Source of the DNA: Fonticula alba
Lineage: Eukaryota > Opisthokonta > Rotosphaerida > Fonticulaceae
Assembly (NCBI RefSeq): GCF_000388065.1
Contig: NW_009242984.1
Coordinates: 504,122 to 540,922 of the forward strand
Reading direction: 5' to 3'
Length of the DNA stretch: 36,801 nucleotides
Of the stretch, positions 1-12,782 are shown one piece after another; position 1 is the first letter of the stretch; every line of letters begins with the position of its first letter. The notes under the pieces are model-generated. The model searched no databases. It was given only the letters and a program-made list of their open reading frames with translations, and was not told the DNA's origin. The position numbers and the translations under genes were made by a program.

Positions 1-1513
1 AGGACGGGCAGGGGGACAAGGGCAAACCGACCGTTGAACAGCGCGGTCGGCGTTTGGGCCGATGATCGTCCGCGAGGGCCGGGCGCGCGCGCTCTCCCGG
101 GCGCCCGGCCAGGCGGGGCATGAGGGGGCCGGCGAGCGTCAGATGGCCGCCGGCGGGTGATCCGCTCCCTGGGCCGTCTCTTTCTCTCTCACGGTCCTGT
201 ATGGCTTTTTTTATTTGTGGGGCCGCGGAGACCTCCGCACCGCGTGTGAATGGTGTGCGCGTGTGGGTGTGTCGTGGAGGTGGGGCGAAAGAGGGGCCGG
301 GGAGCCCGGCCAGTGAGCCCCCCGTCCGGATGGCCCCGCTTGTCCCCTGGACAGGGCGGGGCGGTTTCAGGGGCCGGGTGGGCGTGGCTCCCGGCCGGGT
401 GGGGTCTCCCGGGCAGTTCGCCGGGGCCGTGCGACGCGGTCAGGGGCATCCCTCCGGCTAGCCCCCTTTCCGGCCCCCCCCCCCCCCCCTGGCCCCCATG
501 GTCGTAGGCCAGGTGCTTGGCCCGGGCAGGGGCCGGCGGCGCTGGTGTCCGCCCGGGCCGAGCGGTGTCTTCCGGTCGATGGGCTTCCCCCCCCCCCCGA
601 GAGGGTGGCTCCCCTCCCCGGGCCCGCCGAATGGCAGATGTGCCGGGCGCTGTGGTTCGGGGCTCGTGAACGAGCAAGCTCCCGATGCCCGGCGGGGTCG
701 GAGGGGCAGTGTCTGCGCCTGGGTGTGGTTTTTTCCCCCCATTTGAAAAGAAGACCAACCTGGCGAACCGCCCACCGGGGCGTCCTGCCGGCTGGCGGCG
801 GCGTGTGTGGCGGATCTCGCCCGGGCCCGGCGGCGATCGGTCTGCCGGGGCTCCCCCCCTGGCGGCCACCTGGCCGGGAGACACCAGCGTGAGGGGGGCC
901 CGACCTGTGGCGACGCCGGTGCCCGGGCGCGTCGTGTGGCCTTTGCAAGGGACCCGATCGTGCTTGGAGCTCCGGGCTTCCCACCGCCAGCCAGCGCGGG
1001 GGATGGAGCCGGGCAGCCCTCCTGCGCCTCCCCCCCCCCCTCTCTCTTGCTCTGCCGGGTGCCCCTGGGCGCGGCCTCCGCCCGGCGACGTGGCACAGGA
1101 TGCCCCCTCCCCCCCAGGCGGGCGAAACCGCCCCCGGTGCAGGGGCCCCGGTCTTGGGCGCCGTGCCTCTTCGGCCGTGTGTCATGGATCCCCCCCCCGT
1201 GCCGGGAGGACATCCGGCGAATGCCCCAAGCAGGCGGACACCCAGGGAGGGGGGGGGGGGCGGGTGGGGGCGAGGAGGATCAGGGGCTCGCCTGGGTGTG
1301 CCCGAGCGGCGATCCGGATATTAGGCGAGCCGGGCCCCTGGGTTGCCAGCTCCGCGGACGAGTCACTCACTTCCCCCTACCACTCGATCCGGCGCCAGCT
1401 TGTGTGCCTTCTCTTTTGTTCCCTGTCCCCTTCCATTCTCCTTTCCCGCATATTGGCCAGGGGCACCTTTCCCTTTCTCCTCCGGGGCACACCCTCTTTC
1501 CATCGCCACAGCC
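1..1513. other. Upstream region, no gene recognised
   Basis: This 1.5 kb is GC-rich with several C-runs (for example near 475-490 and 590-598) and a G-run near 1250-1260. Open frames exist on both strands, but they overlap each other, are dominated by Pro/Gly/Arg and show no domain. It probably holds the promoter and 5' UTR of the myosin gene. An upstream coding exon of the myosin cannot be excluded. Confidence 0.5.
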
Positions 1514-1591
1514 ATGTCGATGGGCTTTGCCGGCCCGCCGGTGGCCGTGTCAGCCTCCTCGGCTGACAGTACGCGTCTCCCTGCTCCTGGC

Positions 1592-1625
<34 letters not shown>

Positions 1626-4070
1626 TGTCCTGGCTCCCGGGTGGCGGGTCCCCTTGTCCCCTCTCAACCGACTGACCGCCGACCCCGCCCGTTCTCTCCC
1701 TGCCCGTTCTCTCTCTCCCTTTGCCGCAGTCGGTGTCGAGGACATGATCCACCTGCCTGTCTTGTCGGAGGCGTCCATCTTGGAGAATCTGCGCGAGCGC
1801 TTCGTCCGGGGCTTTATCTATGTGCGTGCTTCCTTCTGCCTTTCTCTCTCTCTCTCTCTACGCCCTTCGAGCCCCGGCTGCCGTTGTGGAGCGTGTCGCC
1901 TCTCTGACCTTGGGACACCCCTGGCGGCGTGGATTTTTTGTCCGGACAGACCTACACCGGGTCCATCCTGGTGGCCGCCAACCCGTACAAGTGGCTGCCC
2001 ATCTACGAGGAGGTATGTGTTTGCATGGGTGCGGCCTGCTGTCGGTGTGGGGCACGTCTGACCCTCCGCGTGACCCTGTGCATTTGCATCCCCCCCCCTC
2101 CTCCCCCCCCCCCCCCCGGTCTCCGCTCCACGCGCACGCGTGTACACCCCTTGCTCTGCCATCTGTGTAGCCGGTCATCCGCGAGTACCAGGCCGGCGAG
2201 CAGTCGAAGCTGCCGCCGCACATCTTTGCCATCGCGCAGGCCACCTACCGCGGTCTGTGCCAGGGGCTGCTTGACGGCGCCAATGCCAACCAGGCGGTGG
2301 TCATCTCCGGCGAGTCGGGCGCCGGCAAGACCGAGTCGACCAAGCTCATCCTCCGGTGCGACGCGCTCCCACGGCCGTGGGGCTTTCTCTGCTTCTTTCC
2401 TTCTCCCCCCCCCCCCCCCTTCTCGGACCCCACTGACATGCGGGCTTCTCCTGTCGTGTGCCCTCCCAATCGCTCGGCCCCCCCGGTTCCCGCGCTTTCG
2501 GCTAGCTATCTCACGGCGGTGACGTCCAATGACGACTGGGTGGAGCAGCAAATCATGGAGGCCAACACCGTGCTGGAGTCCTTCGGCAATGCCAAGACCG
2601 TGCGCAACAACAACTCCTCGCGCTTCGGCAAGTTCATCCAGGTGCACTTCGACCGGGCGGCGCGAATTGTCGGCGCGTCGGTGGACAATTATCTGCTGGA
2701 GAAGTCGCGCGTGGTGCTGCAGTCGGCGGACGAGCGGTCGTACCACATCTTCTACGAGCTGTGCGCCGGTGCCTCGGATGAGGAGCGCGCGGAGCTGCAC
2801 ATCGGCCAGGCCGAGGAGTATCGCTACCTGTCGCAGTCCGGGTGCACCACCATCGAGGGGCATGACGATGCGCGTGGGCTGGAGGCCCTGCGCATTGCCC
2901 TCATGGTCTTGGGGATGGAGCCGGACACGATCCGGGCCGTGTTTGCGGTGCTGTCGGCCATCTTGCACTTGGGCAATGTGGAGTTCGGCGAGCCGGAGGG
3001 CGGCACCTCGGCCGTCGGTGCCGAGGGGTCGGTGATCCTCAACATGCCGGTGGTGGCCCTGGTGGCCGGGCTGCTGGGCGTGGAGGCCGAGTCGCTGGCG
3101 GAGTCGCTGCTCTTCCGGTCGATCATTGTGCGCGGCGAGCAGAGCAAGATCCCCCTGCGCGGGGACCAGCCGCAGGTCAGTCGCGATGCCGTGTCCAAGG
3201 CCCTGTACAGCCGGCTGTTTGACTGGCTGACGGCCTACATCAACCGGTCCATTTCGCCGGGGGCCCGGCAGGCGGCGGCGGCGGCGGCGGCGTCGGCGGC
3301 CGGCTCGATGCCGACCGCCGTCGGCGGCCGCGGCCTGTCGGTGGACACCCAAGCCGCCGGGGGCCCCGGCGAGGCGGGGGCCCCGGCCGCCGACACGCAC
3401 TTCATCGGTGTGTTGGACATCTTCGGGTTCGAGCACTTCACGCGGAATTCCTTCGAGCAATTTTGCATCAACCTGGCCAATGAGAAGCTGCATGGGTTCT
3501 TCACGGATTACATCTTCCGTCTGGAGCAGGCGGAATACTCGCAGGAGGGTGTGGTCTGGTCGCAGATCGACTTCGTGGACAATGCCCAGTGCATTGATCT
3601 GTTTGAAAGCCGGCCGGCCGGCCTGTTGGCCCTGCTGGATGAGGAGTCGCGCTTCCCCCGGGCCACGGATGCCACGCTGCTGGACAAGTGGAATGCGGCC
3701 CATGGCGGCCCGACCGGGACCCTGTCCCGGGCGTCGATGATGGTGGGCAGCGGCCCGGGCGGCCCGAACCTCGGGCACATGCACTATGTCCGGGCGCGGC
3801 TGTCGGCCACGGAGTTCGGCATTGCCCATTATGCCGGCGTGGTGACGTACGACATCGAGGGGTTCTTGGACAAGAACAAGGACGAGGTGTCGGAGATGGT
3901 TTTCGACGTGCTGGCTGCCAGCCGGGTGCCCCTGGTGCGGGACTTGGCTGCCGGCACCCCGGCCGAGCCGGTGTCCTCGGCCCAGGCTCCTCCGACCCCG
4001 AGCACGCCGATGGCCGGCCAGGCGCCCACGGCCCGTCGCCGCAATACCATCGCCTCGCACTTCAAGGTAC

Positions 4071-4130
<60 letters not shown>

Positions 4131-7100
4131 ATGGGCCGATGCCCTTGGGCGAGGGCGCGCGCAGGGGAGAGGGCCCCTTGTTCCTTTTGTCCCCATTTCC
4201 CGGGCTCCCTTTCGCTCGTGCTGTTCCTTCCCCGGCCGGCGTGTGTGTGCTGCCTCCCTGTGAGCTTCTAACCGTGACCGCCCTTGTTGGTGATCTGGGG
4301 CTTTGCCCTTTTTTCTTTTTTGCCTCCTTTGCTCCTCCCCCCTCCTGGCTGTGGGGGTCATCGTGCGCGCGGGGCGGCGCTCCTGGCGCAGATGCAACTC
4401 AGCTCGCTGGTTGCCACGCTGGCCAACACCTCCGCGCACTATGTCCGGTGCCTGAAGCCGAACCACGAGAAGTCGGCGCTGCTTTTCGATGCGGAGCTGG
4501 TTGAGGCCCAGCTCCGGTACTCCGGCATGCTGGAGACCATCCGCATCCGTAAGGCCGGGTTCCCGCTGCGGCTGGACTTCGAGACCTTCTGCCGGCGCAT
4601 GTGGGCTCTGATGCCGACGAAGCCCGCCTCGCCGGAGGCCGCGCGGGATGTGGCCCTGGCCATCATCGAGTCCTTCGGGCCGCGACTGGCGAATGGCCAG
4701 CCCGACATGGATCAGATCCAGCTGGGCCTGACGAAGGTCTTCTTCCGCCATGCATCGGTGTGTTTTGGGTGGCTTTTTTCCCCCTTCCCCCTCCTCGGGC
4801 GCGCGCGTCTGTTTTTTCCCCCCCCCCAAGGGGGAGGCCCTCCCGGGGTTGGGATTGTCCTTTGTGCTTGTCCCTGTGTGCATCGCCGCGATATGCTCTG
4901 ACCGACTTCCCGTCTCTCCGGTGTTTTTTTTTTCGGGTGTCTCGGTCTCTTTCTCCCTGCTCCCTGTCTCTCCCCCCTCCTCCCCCCCGGATCACCGGGT
5001 CTGATGTGTATGTGCATTCCCTGCCGCGCACAGTATGACACGTTTGCCAGCCAGGCCGAGAGTGCGGAGCGCCGGGCTGCTGCTCGGGTCACCGCCGCGG
5101 TGGCCATGTTCTACCACCGGACGCGGTACCTCCGCGTGGTGGCGGCCGAGCGCGTCATCAAGGGCAACATGCGGGTGCATCTGGCCCGGGTTCGGTTCCT
5201 GCGCGCGCGTGCGGCTGCCATCGTGCTTCAGAGCCACTTCCGGGGGCTGCTCGGCCGCCGGCGCGTGGTGGCCATCCGCGTGGCGCTGGCCGAGGCGGAG
5301 CGCCTGCGCCTGGAGGAGGAGGAGCGCCGCCGTCAGGAGGAGCTTCGCCGTCAGGAGGAGGAGCGTGCTCGTGCGCTGGCCGAGGCCGCCGAGGCCGAGC
5401 GCATCCGCCTGGAGGAGGAGGCCCTGGCCGAGGCTGCTGCCGAGGCCGAGCGCATTCGTCTGGCCGAGGAGCGCGAGGCGCAGGAGGCCGCCGAGGCCGC
5501 GGCCGCCGAGGCCCGCCGCCAGGCTGAGATTGACGAAATCCGCGAGAGTGCGCGTGTGATTGAGCTGGCCCGTCAGGCGACCCAGGTGCGTATGTGGGCC
5601 CCCTTGCGCCGCGGATGCTTGGTCCTCGGGTGGTGGCCGGGCACGATGGCCCGGGCTCGCGCCCGGCGGAGGGCCGGGGACCGGTGTTCCGCCCCCTCGG
5701 AGATCCGATCCCCGCAGTCATCTTTCGTGCTTCGCCCCCTCTCTCTCTCTCTCACACACACACACATGCACACGCGCACGCACGTAGACTCAGGCCGAAG
5801 CGCAGGCCGCCGAGCGCCTGGAGAAGGAGCAGGCCTCCTCGCGCCTGGAGCGCCAGCAGAGCCTGCTGGACCTGGGCGACATCGACTTCGACATCGACTT
5901 CGATATTGACTTCAATGTGAACGTCAGCCAGCCGGACCTGCCGGCGGCGGTGGCGGCGGCCGAGGCGACCACCGCGCCGGTGACGCCGGGCGCCTTCTCG
6001 GACATCGACCTGGGCGACTTGATTGCCCTCGCCAACCTGGACGTCACGTCGGTGAAGTATGCCTCATCGGATGATGTGTCGCGGACGCTGCCGAAGCCGG
6101 GGCAGTTCACCCCGGCTCCGGCGGCGGAGGAGAAGGCCCCAGGCGAGGATATCCTGTCCGATCTGCAGGGTGCCTTCGACGAGCTGTTCTCCTTCATGAA
6201 CACCATCGACGGTGTGAGTGCCACGCCGGCGGCGGCTGCCGGCGAAGACGCTCCGGCGGCGACGGCGGCGGCGGCTCCTGCGGCCGTCGCCACTGCCACG
6301 GCCGAGGCCGGCACGAAGGTTGTCTCGCCGTTGGAGGCGGCGGTGTCGTCGCTGGCGCCGGTGGCCCCGGCCCCGGCGGCTGCTCCGGCGGCTGCTCCGG
6401 CCGCCCCGGCTCCTCCTCCTCGCGCGAAGTTTGCCCCGCTGGAGGATTTGCAGGCGGCGCATGAGAAGCGCCGGCAGGCGCTGTTCAGCTCGGCCGGCAC
6501 CGACTCCTCGTATGCCTTCGATGGGTCGGCGTTGGAGTCCTTCCTGAAGAGCCGGGCCCTGGCGGGCGTGCTGCCGGCGGGTGCCCTCTTCCCGGGGGAT
6601 GCCGGGTCCGTGGGGTCGCTGGCGGCGGCCGGCATCCAGGTGACCGAGGCGGACTTGGCAGCCAGCCGGGCCGCCATCGGGGCCGGGGCCGCCGGCTTTG
6701 TCTTCGGCCTGGAGCCATTGGTCCAGCCGCTGTTGCTGTCGACGGTTGGGCTGGCGGACCAGCCGGCCGGTGATGCCATCGGGTCGGAGCTGCTGACCGA
6801 GCGCCAGCAGATGTGCGGTCTGATGGCGGTGCGGCTGTACCGCCGGGTGTTGGACCTGGCGTCCGGCGTGGCGGCGGGGGTGGTGGCCCTTGTGCGGTCC
6901 GCCCCGCCGGGGGCGCCCCCGCGCAGCGTGGACACGGTGCTCGACAAGCCCACGCACATGGAGGAGACCGCGCAGCTGCTGGGGCTGGTGTGTGGGTCCG
7001 GGACCGGGGTTGCCCGGTTCCCGGAGCTGCGCGACGAGCTGGTGGCCCAGCTGGTCCGGCTGACGCGCGTGTCCGGCAATGTTGGCGGGGAGAATGCGGC

Positions 7101-10100
7101 CCTTTCGGCCGCCTGGCTGGCGGAGGGGCTGTCGCGCGCGGGCCAGGCCCCGGCGTCGGCCGATCAGGCGTCCGACCTGGCCGGGCTCTTCCTGCTGGCC
7201 GGGCAGGTGCAGCTGTGGCGTCTGCTGCTCGGTGCGCTGGCGAGCTTTGCCCCGGGGAAGTCCCTTTCGCGGGTGGTGTCGTCGCATTGCCGGGCCATCT
7301 TCGCCGAGCACGCCAAGCGGGGCTCCCTGCTGGAGGCTTCGGCCGGGGACCCGGATGCCAAGACCCCTCGGGGGTTGGCCCTGCGTGCGCTGCATCGGGC
7401 CTTGTCGCTGTTGGCTTCCAGCTGCTTGGTGGCGCTGACGGCGCATTCGCTGCGGGGCGGCCGTGCGGCTCCGCCGGCCAGCGCCGAGCTGAAGGCCCTC
7501 TTCCATGGGCAGCCCTCCATGGGCCGTGTGCACATGCCGGATGGGTCCGGTGTCAAGGCCTTCACATATCACCCGTGGACGCTGGTGGGTGATGCGCTGC
7601 GAGCGGTGCTGACGCGTGCCGGGCTGGAGGCCACGCAATCGGCGGCCGAGGGCGCCTGGAGCCTGGCCCTGGTGGCGGATGTGGAGCCGGCCGAGGCCGA
7701 TCGCCTGGCCCTGGAGGCGGCCGTGACGTCGGGGGCCCTGTTGGCGGCGACGGCGGCGGCCGATGCCGGGGCCTCCGGCCACCATCACAGCAGCCAGCCG
7801 ATGTCGCCGATGTCGCCCGGTGGCATGGACACCGGGTCGACGACGTACCGCCTGCTGGCCAGCCAGCCGCAGGCCTTCCTCTCGACCTTGGGCTATGTGG
7901 CCGATGTGCGGGAGATGCTGCCGGGCGGGATGTCGCCATCGGCGTTCATCGCGCCCCGCGGCCCGGTCGACCCGAAGGCCACCTCCAAGGGGACGATGAT
8001 GGCGGCCGGGGGGATGGCCCTGCCGGGGGGCTGTCGGCTGGAGCTTCGGCTGCGGCACTTCCGCGCGCCGTATGCCATTCCCGAGGACCCGGTGGTGTTG
8101 CAGCTGCTCTTCTCGCACCTGCAGCGGGCCCTGGTGTCCGGGGAGCTGGCGGTGCCCTACCATTCGACCTTGGTGCGCCTGGTGGCCTTCGCTCGTCAGG
8201 CGGATGTCCTGGGCACCGGTGGCTCCGGTGTCGTTGGCTCGGCCGGCGACGGCGCGTCGGCTGGCGGGTCGCTGGTCGGCGGTGCCGAGTGGCATGACAA
8301 GGTGGAGCTCCAGTGTCTGGAGACCCTGATCCCCGGGCATCTGCTGGATGTGGCGCCGAGCTTGACCGGAGCCACGTCGAGCGGCGGCAAGGGGGCCTCC
8401 TCCGGATCGTCCTCCTCCTCCTCCTCCTCCTCCTCGAGCAAGCAGTCTCCCCGGCAGCAGTGGCTTGCCGCGGTTCGGGTGGCGGCCTCGCATTTGACCG
8501 GGACCTCGGCCATCCGGGCCAAGGTGCTGTTTGTGGAGACGTGTCGCGAGTTGCCGGGCTACGGTGCGCACCAGTACCGGGCGCAGTTCACCGGCGGCGC
8601 GTGGCCGTATGCCGCGTCGCCGGACACCTGGATCGCCATCCGGGCCTTGGATGGCGTGACATGGCTGCATGGGCGTACTCGGCTGCCGGTGCGGTCGGCC
8701 ATTGCCTGGGGCCGGATCCGCAAGGTGGTGGTCGACCCGAGTGCGGGCGTGGTGAGCTTCCACCTGCGCGGACCGGCCGAGGCCGGGTCCGAGGCCGGTG
8801 GGGTGCCGGCCACGCCGGACACCCCGGGCCTGCCGACCCCCGGCGGAGCTGGCGCCGCGTCGTCCAACATCGAGCTGTCGCAGGCGGACTTCGTGTGCCC
8901 GGCCTACGAGCAGCTGGTGGCTTCGCTGAAGCAGCTGGCTCCGGAGGGCATCTTCATCGAAGTGGAGTATCTGGATGCTGTGCGTGTGCCCCTGGGGCGG
9001 CGTCTTTGTTTTCTTTTTCTTTTTCTTCCCTCTCTTCTCCTTCTTCTTACTCTTCTCTTTCTTCTCTTTCTTCGTCCTCTTCTCTTTCTTCGTCCTCCTC
9101 CTCCGCCCTCCCCGCCCTCTGTCGCCTCTTCCGCCTCTCGCGTGTGGGCGCTCTTCGGCCCGGCAGGATGGCGAGGCCGTGGTGTCTGGGACAGGTGCCA
9201 CCCCAGCCGGTGCGACTGGCGGTCCGGCCGGCGCTGGCGCCTCCCTGTCGGAGTCTCTGCATGCGGAGTTGCAGTCGGCCCGCCGGCGTCTGGAATCGTC
9301 CGGGGTGCTGCGAGTCCCCGGGCCCGCGCACCAGGCTGGCCTGGCCCCGACGCAGGCCGTCACCGACTTCAAGGCCACTTGCGCCGGGCTGAACATCAGC
9401 CTGGAGGAGGGTCTGGGCTTGAAGGCGTCCGGCGCGGTGCTGGCAGCCCGCCAGGCGGCCGCCTCGGCCGTCACCTCCATGTCCTCGCAGGATGGGGCTG
9501 ACGGTGATTCCGGTCGGTCGTCGCTGCTTGGGCGGTTCAAGGGCCGGCGCAAGGCGGCCCCGCCGCCGGCGCTGAGCATCAACACCGGCGTCGGTGGCGG
9601 GTCCTCGGGAAGTGGCTTCCCGGGGCTGGCGACGCCGGTCGGCGGCGCGTACTCCGTGGCGGACTGGCGCTTTGGCCGGTACCGGACGAATGCGCCGCTG
9701 CTGGCATTGCCGCCGGGCTTCGGCCGGCTGGCCGAGGTGGCGGACTTGTCGCTGCGCGTGCAGGCCGGTGTCCTGCTGTATGTCGGGCTGATGACGGTGT
9801 CGGACCCGGCGCTGGGCTTCCTGTCGGGAGTGGTGGCCGCCAGCAGCAGCCATGGCTCGAGCGGTGGTGGCGGTGCCGGCGGCTCGGGCAGCGGTGCCGG
9901 CGGCTCGGGCAACCACTCGTCCGGTGCCGGTGGCTCGTCTGCCGGTGCCGGCGGCAAGGGCGGTGCGGCTGCACTGACGGCAGCCGCCCTGGAGGAGGAT
10001 GGCGTGGCCCACTCGCTCCTGGTGCAGGACATCCTGCGCGTGGCCATTGACAGCCCGCCGGTGCGGGATGAGCTGTACCTGCTGCTGGTGCGGCTGACCT

Positions 10101-11983
10101 CGCCGGCGGTGCATGAGCCGGCCACCACACAGGCCCAGGCCCAGTCGGATGCCGGGCGTCTGATGGCCGCCTGGCGTCTGCTGTCCACGGTGGCCTGGGT
10201 GTGCCCTCCGAACACGACCGAGGTCTTGGGGCTGGTGAAGGCCCACTTGGCCTTCTTCGCGCACTCGGCCGCTTTTGATGTGCTTCTGGCCCTGGAGGAG
10301 GCCACGGCCGGGCAGGGGGTCGATGCGGGGTCCTCCGGGTCCGGTGCTTCGGGCCTGCCGGCGGCGCTCCTCTCCCCGGGGGCGGCCTCCTCCGGGGGTG
10401 GGGGCTCGTCGGCGGTGGTGGCCGACGGTCGCAAGTCGTCCTCCAGCAAGCGCCATGGCGGCAAGCGCGCCCTGACCTCGGCCCTGCGGAGCCTGGATCG
10501 CGAGGAGGTGTCGGCCTTTGCGCGGTTCTGCCAGCGCGGCGTGGCGGCCCTGGTGCCGGGTGGCGCCGGGCTGCCGACATGCAGCGCGGCCTACCAGCTG
10601 GCCGGCAAGTCGGCCCCGGCCCCGGCGCCGGTGGCTCGCGTCCATCCGCCCAGCGCCACGGAGATCGCCTGCTCGGGCGGTCGCCGGGGCATGTTCGCGC
10701 GCATCGAATTCCCCGATGGCCAGTCTCGTGCGTTGGTGTTCGAGCCGACGGCCACCGCGTCGGAGGTCCTGGAGCAGGCCCTGTCGCGCATTGGCATCTC
10801 CTTCGAGGAGTCGCTGGTGCCGGCGGCCGCGCCGGGGGAGGACAGCGTGGCGGATGCCGGGGCTGCCGGGCTCCGGCATTCGGCATACGCCCTGTACGAG
10901 GTGTTCCCCGGTGAGGGGGTCGACCGGGCGGTGGATCCGGCGGTGGTCTTCGCCGATGTGGTGTACCACTGGTCCAAGGCCTCGCGGCGGGCGGCTGCCG
11001 AGGGGGCTGTCGGTGGGGCGGCCGGCGGTGGCCCGGCGGCCGGCGGGCCGGCCAGCCAGCGGCGCTTGACGTCGGCCGTGGCCAAGGTGGCACAGGGTGC
11101 CGGCGCGACCGCCGCGCCGAAGGCCGTGCGCTTTGTGGTTCGCCGGCGGCTGTACCCGCGCGGGCTGCTGCAGGCGGCCTGCGAGGCATCGACCCCGGTG
11201 TCGGCCGTGGAGCGGGAGATCCTGGTGCACCAGCTGTCGGCGGACATCCGCCAAGATCGGTTCCCGATTACCGGCGGGTCGGATGAGCTGGCCGATGCCC
11301 TGACGGCGGCGGCCATCCGGTCGCAAATTGATGCCGGGACGCCGGGCGAGTATCCGGCCGATGGGCAGCTCTATGCGACGGCCCTGCGGCGGTATGTGCC
11401 GAAGCATTTGCAGTCGCGCGCGGAGCCGGGCCGCATTGCGGCCCTGCACCAGGGCCTGGCCGGGGTGTCGCGCGAGGCGGCCGTCAGCCGGTACCTGTCC
11501 CATGCGCTGGATTGCTGGTCGCTGGCCGGAGCCACGGTCTTCCCGGTGTTGCAGTCGTACACCACCTCGCTGCCGACGCACTTGTGGATTGCGCTGCACC
11601 ATTCCGGCATCTACCTGGGTGCCCGGCGCTCGCGGACCAGCCTCGTCACCATTCGCTACTCGGCGGTCAAGGCGTGCGCCCCGGCCAGCAAGCACATCCT
11701 GCTGGTCGCCGGGGAGTGCGACTTTGGCAACAAGTTCGCCCCGCCGCCGCCGATGGCCGGTGGCGCGGCCGCTCCTGCTGCTGCTGCGCCCTCTGCCGCC
11801 TCCTCGGCGTCGAGCAAGTTCGTCTTCAACACCGAGGATGGGGCCATCATCGCGGGGCTCATTCGGGACTATGCGGCCGGCTGGAATGTGGCCTTGCGCC
11901 AGGAGAATGAGTCGGCCGCCGTCGGCCTGGGGAGCCTGCGCGCTCGCCATGCCTCGGTGGCCTCGCTGTCGGGCGGCTTCTAA
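1514..11983 (+). CDS. Myosin heavy chain with two MyTH4-FERM cassettes
   Basis: Nine exons: 1514-1568, 1730-1821, 1950-2012, 2171-2355, 2506-4066, 4392-4757, 5034-5585, 5794-8979, 9167-11983. They give one frame of 2,958 aa. Motor: P-loop GESGAGKT at about 117-124, switch I NNNSSRFGK at 166-174, switch II DIFGFE at 436-441, and a relay/converter end at LTKVFFRHAS. An Ala/Gly-rich insert of roughly 45 residues precedes switch II. Then come a clear IQ motif (VLQSHFRGLLGRRR), a Glu/Arg/Ala-rich charged helix, an acidic DIDF triplet, MyTH4 (about 1270-1465), FERM (about 1535-2020), a second MyTH4 (about 2190-2390) and a second FERM (about 2525-2958). Two MyTH4-FERM units are the class VII/XXII arrangement of motors that link actin to membrane receptors in protrusions. 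The chosen ATG leaves only about 20 residues before the conserved GVEDM segment, which is short for myosins, so a further 5' exon is possible. Confidence 0.93.
1591..1620 (+). repeat. CT microsatellite in myosin intron 1
   Basis: A run of alternating C and T lies inside the first myosin intron (1569-1729) and forms part of its pyrimidine-rich body. Confidence 0.8.
4071..4130 (+). repeat. Compound (CG)n(TG)n tract in myosin intron 5
   Basis: About 60 nt of strictly alternating purine and pyrimidine, first CG then TG dinucleotides, begins four bases into intron 5 (4067-4391), directly after the GTAC donor. Such sequence is a known Z-DNA former. Tract length is probably unstable. Confidence 0.9.
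8401..8442 (+). repeat. TCC repeat coding poly-serine
   Basis: Repeated TCC/TCG codons inside myosin exon 8 encode a serine run within the first FERM domain, between the segment ending in LDVAPSLTG and the one beginning QQWLAAVRVAASH. It looks like a low-complexity loop inserted in the FERM F2 lobe. Confidence 0.75.
8980..9166 (+). other. Myosin intron 8, extended pyrimidine tract
   Basis: The donor is GTGCGT after the codon for the last Ala of EYLDA, and the acceptor is CCCGGCAG before DGEAVVS. Most of the interior is C/T with TTC/CTT repeats. Both flanking reading frames are long and open, and the frame changes between them, which proves that an intron or a frameshift lies here. Confidence 0.85.
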
Positions 11984-12782
11984 GTGTCGGGTCGCCGCCT
12001 CCTGTGGCGCGCCACAGCCTCGGGCCGTGGTGGGAAAGTCCTTTCCCCGATGCCGCCGCCCGGGTGCTTTTGCGCGCCCCTCCCTCCTCCGCCCCGGCGG
12101 TCCGCGCTTCCTGCTTGGTCCCTCCTTTTCATCAATATATGTGCACTGTTTGTTCCCTGTTGGGCATTCCCTTTTGTGTGTGTGCCTCTTGGGGAAGGGG
12201 GGGGGAGAGAGAGAGCAGGAGAAAGAGCGAAGGAGACAGCGAGGTGCTCTGGGGCGAGGCCGGCATTTTCCCCGGTCGGGGCGCGTCCCGCCTGGGGCGA
12301 GCAGGGCCAGTGAATTGGGGGCGATGCGTGGGCACTTGGGGGATCTCGACTCACACGCGCACCGTGCTTGTCCTGTTGTCTCGGGCCGCTGCCGGCCTCC
12401 AGGGGCAAGAGAGGGGTCTCGGGCGCGACGGGGAAGCCCGGGGAACGGGGCAAGGGGGGCGCGGGGGCATGTGTTTAGGTGGCGATGGACCGGGTCGAAG
12501 TCGCCCTGTCCAACTAACCAGGGCTCCGGGGTCAAGGGGGCATGCGACGCGCGCCGGATGCGCGATCGCTGTGCCCCCCCCCCCCCCCCTTTTCACCCCC
12601 TGCCTCTTTCCGAGGAGGATGGGCCGCAGAAAAGCGACCCCGGTCGGCGGGACGGGGCGGGGGGCATTTCCCGACAGATCCTCACTTCCTGCCCTGCCCC
12701 TTTTGTGGCTCGTCCTTCTTTGCCCCCCCCTTTTTTTCCGTGCCCCCCCCTCCCCCCCCCGCCCTTGCCCACCCATACAGCC
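11984..12782. other. Intergenic: myosin 3' flank and frataxin 5' flank
   Basis: The stretch holds an AT-richer island (12125-12160, with ATCAATATATG) that may belong to the myosin 3' UTR, a purine-rich block (12196-12243), and C-runs at about 12575-12590 and 12720-12765. The last C-run ends in CATACAG two bases before the frataxin ATG. I see no gene. Confidence 0.5.

Noticed and set aside
2003-4132. Long minus-strand frame opposite the myosin motor
   Set aside because: It is a shadow of the coding strand: Arg/His/Gly-rich, with His-Thr repeats from the TG tract and no domain.
6064-12535. Very long minus-strand frames opposite the myosin tail
   Set aside because: High GC removes stop codons on the antisense strand. 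The composition is low-complexity Arg/Pro/Ala, and the plus strand has clear MyTH4-FERM domains.
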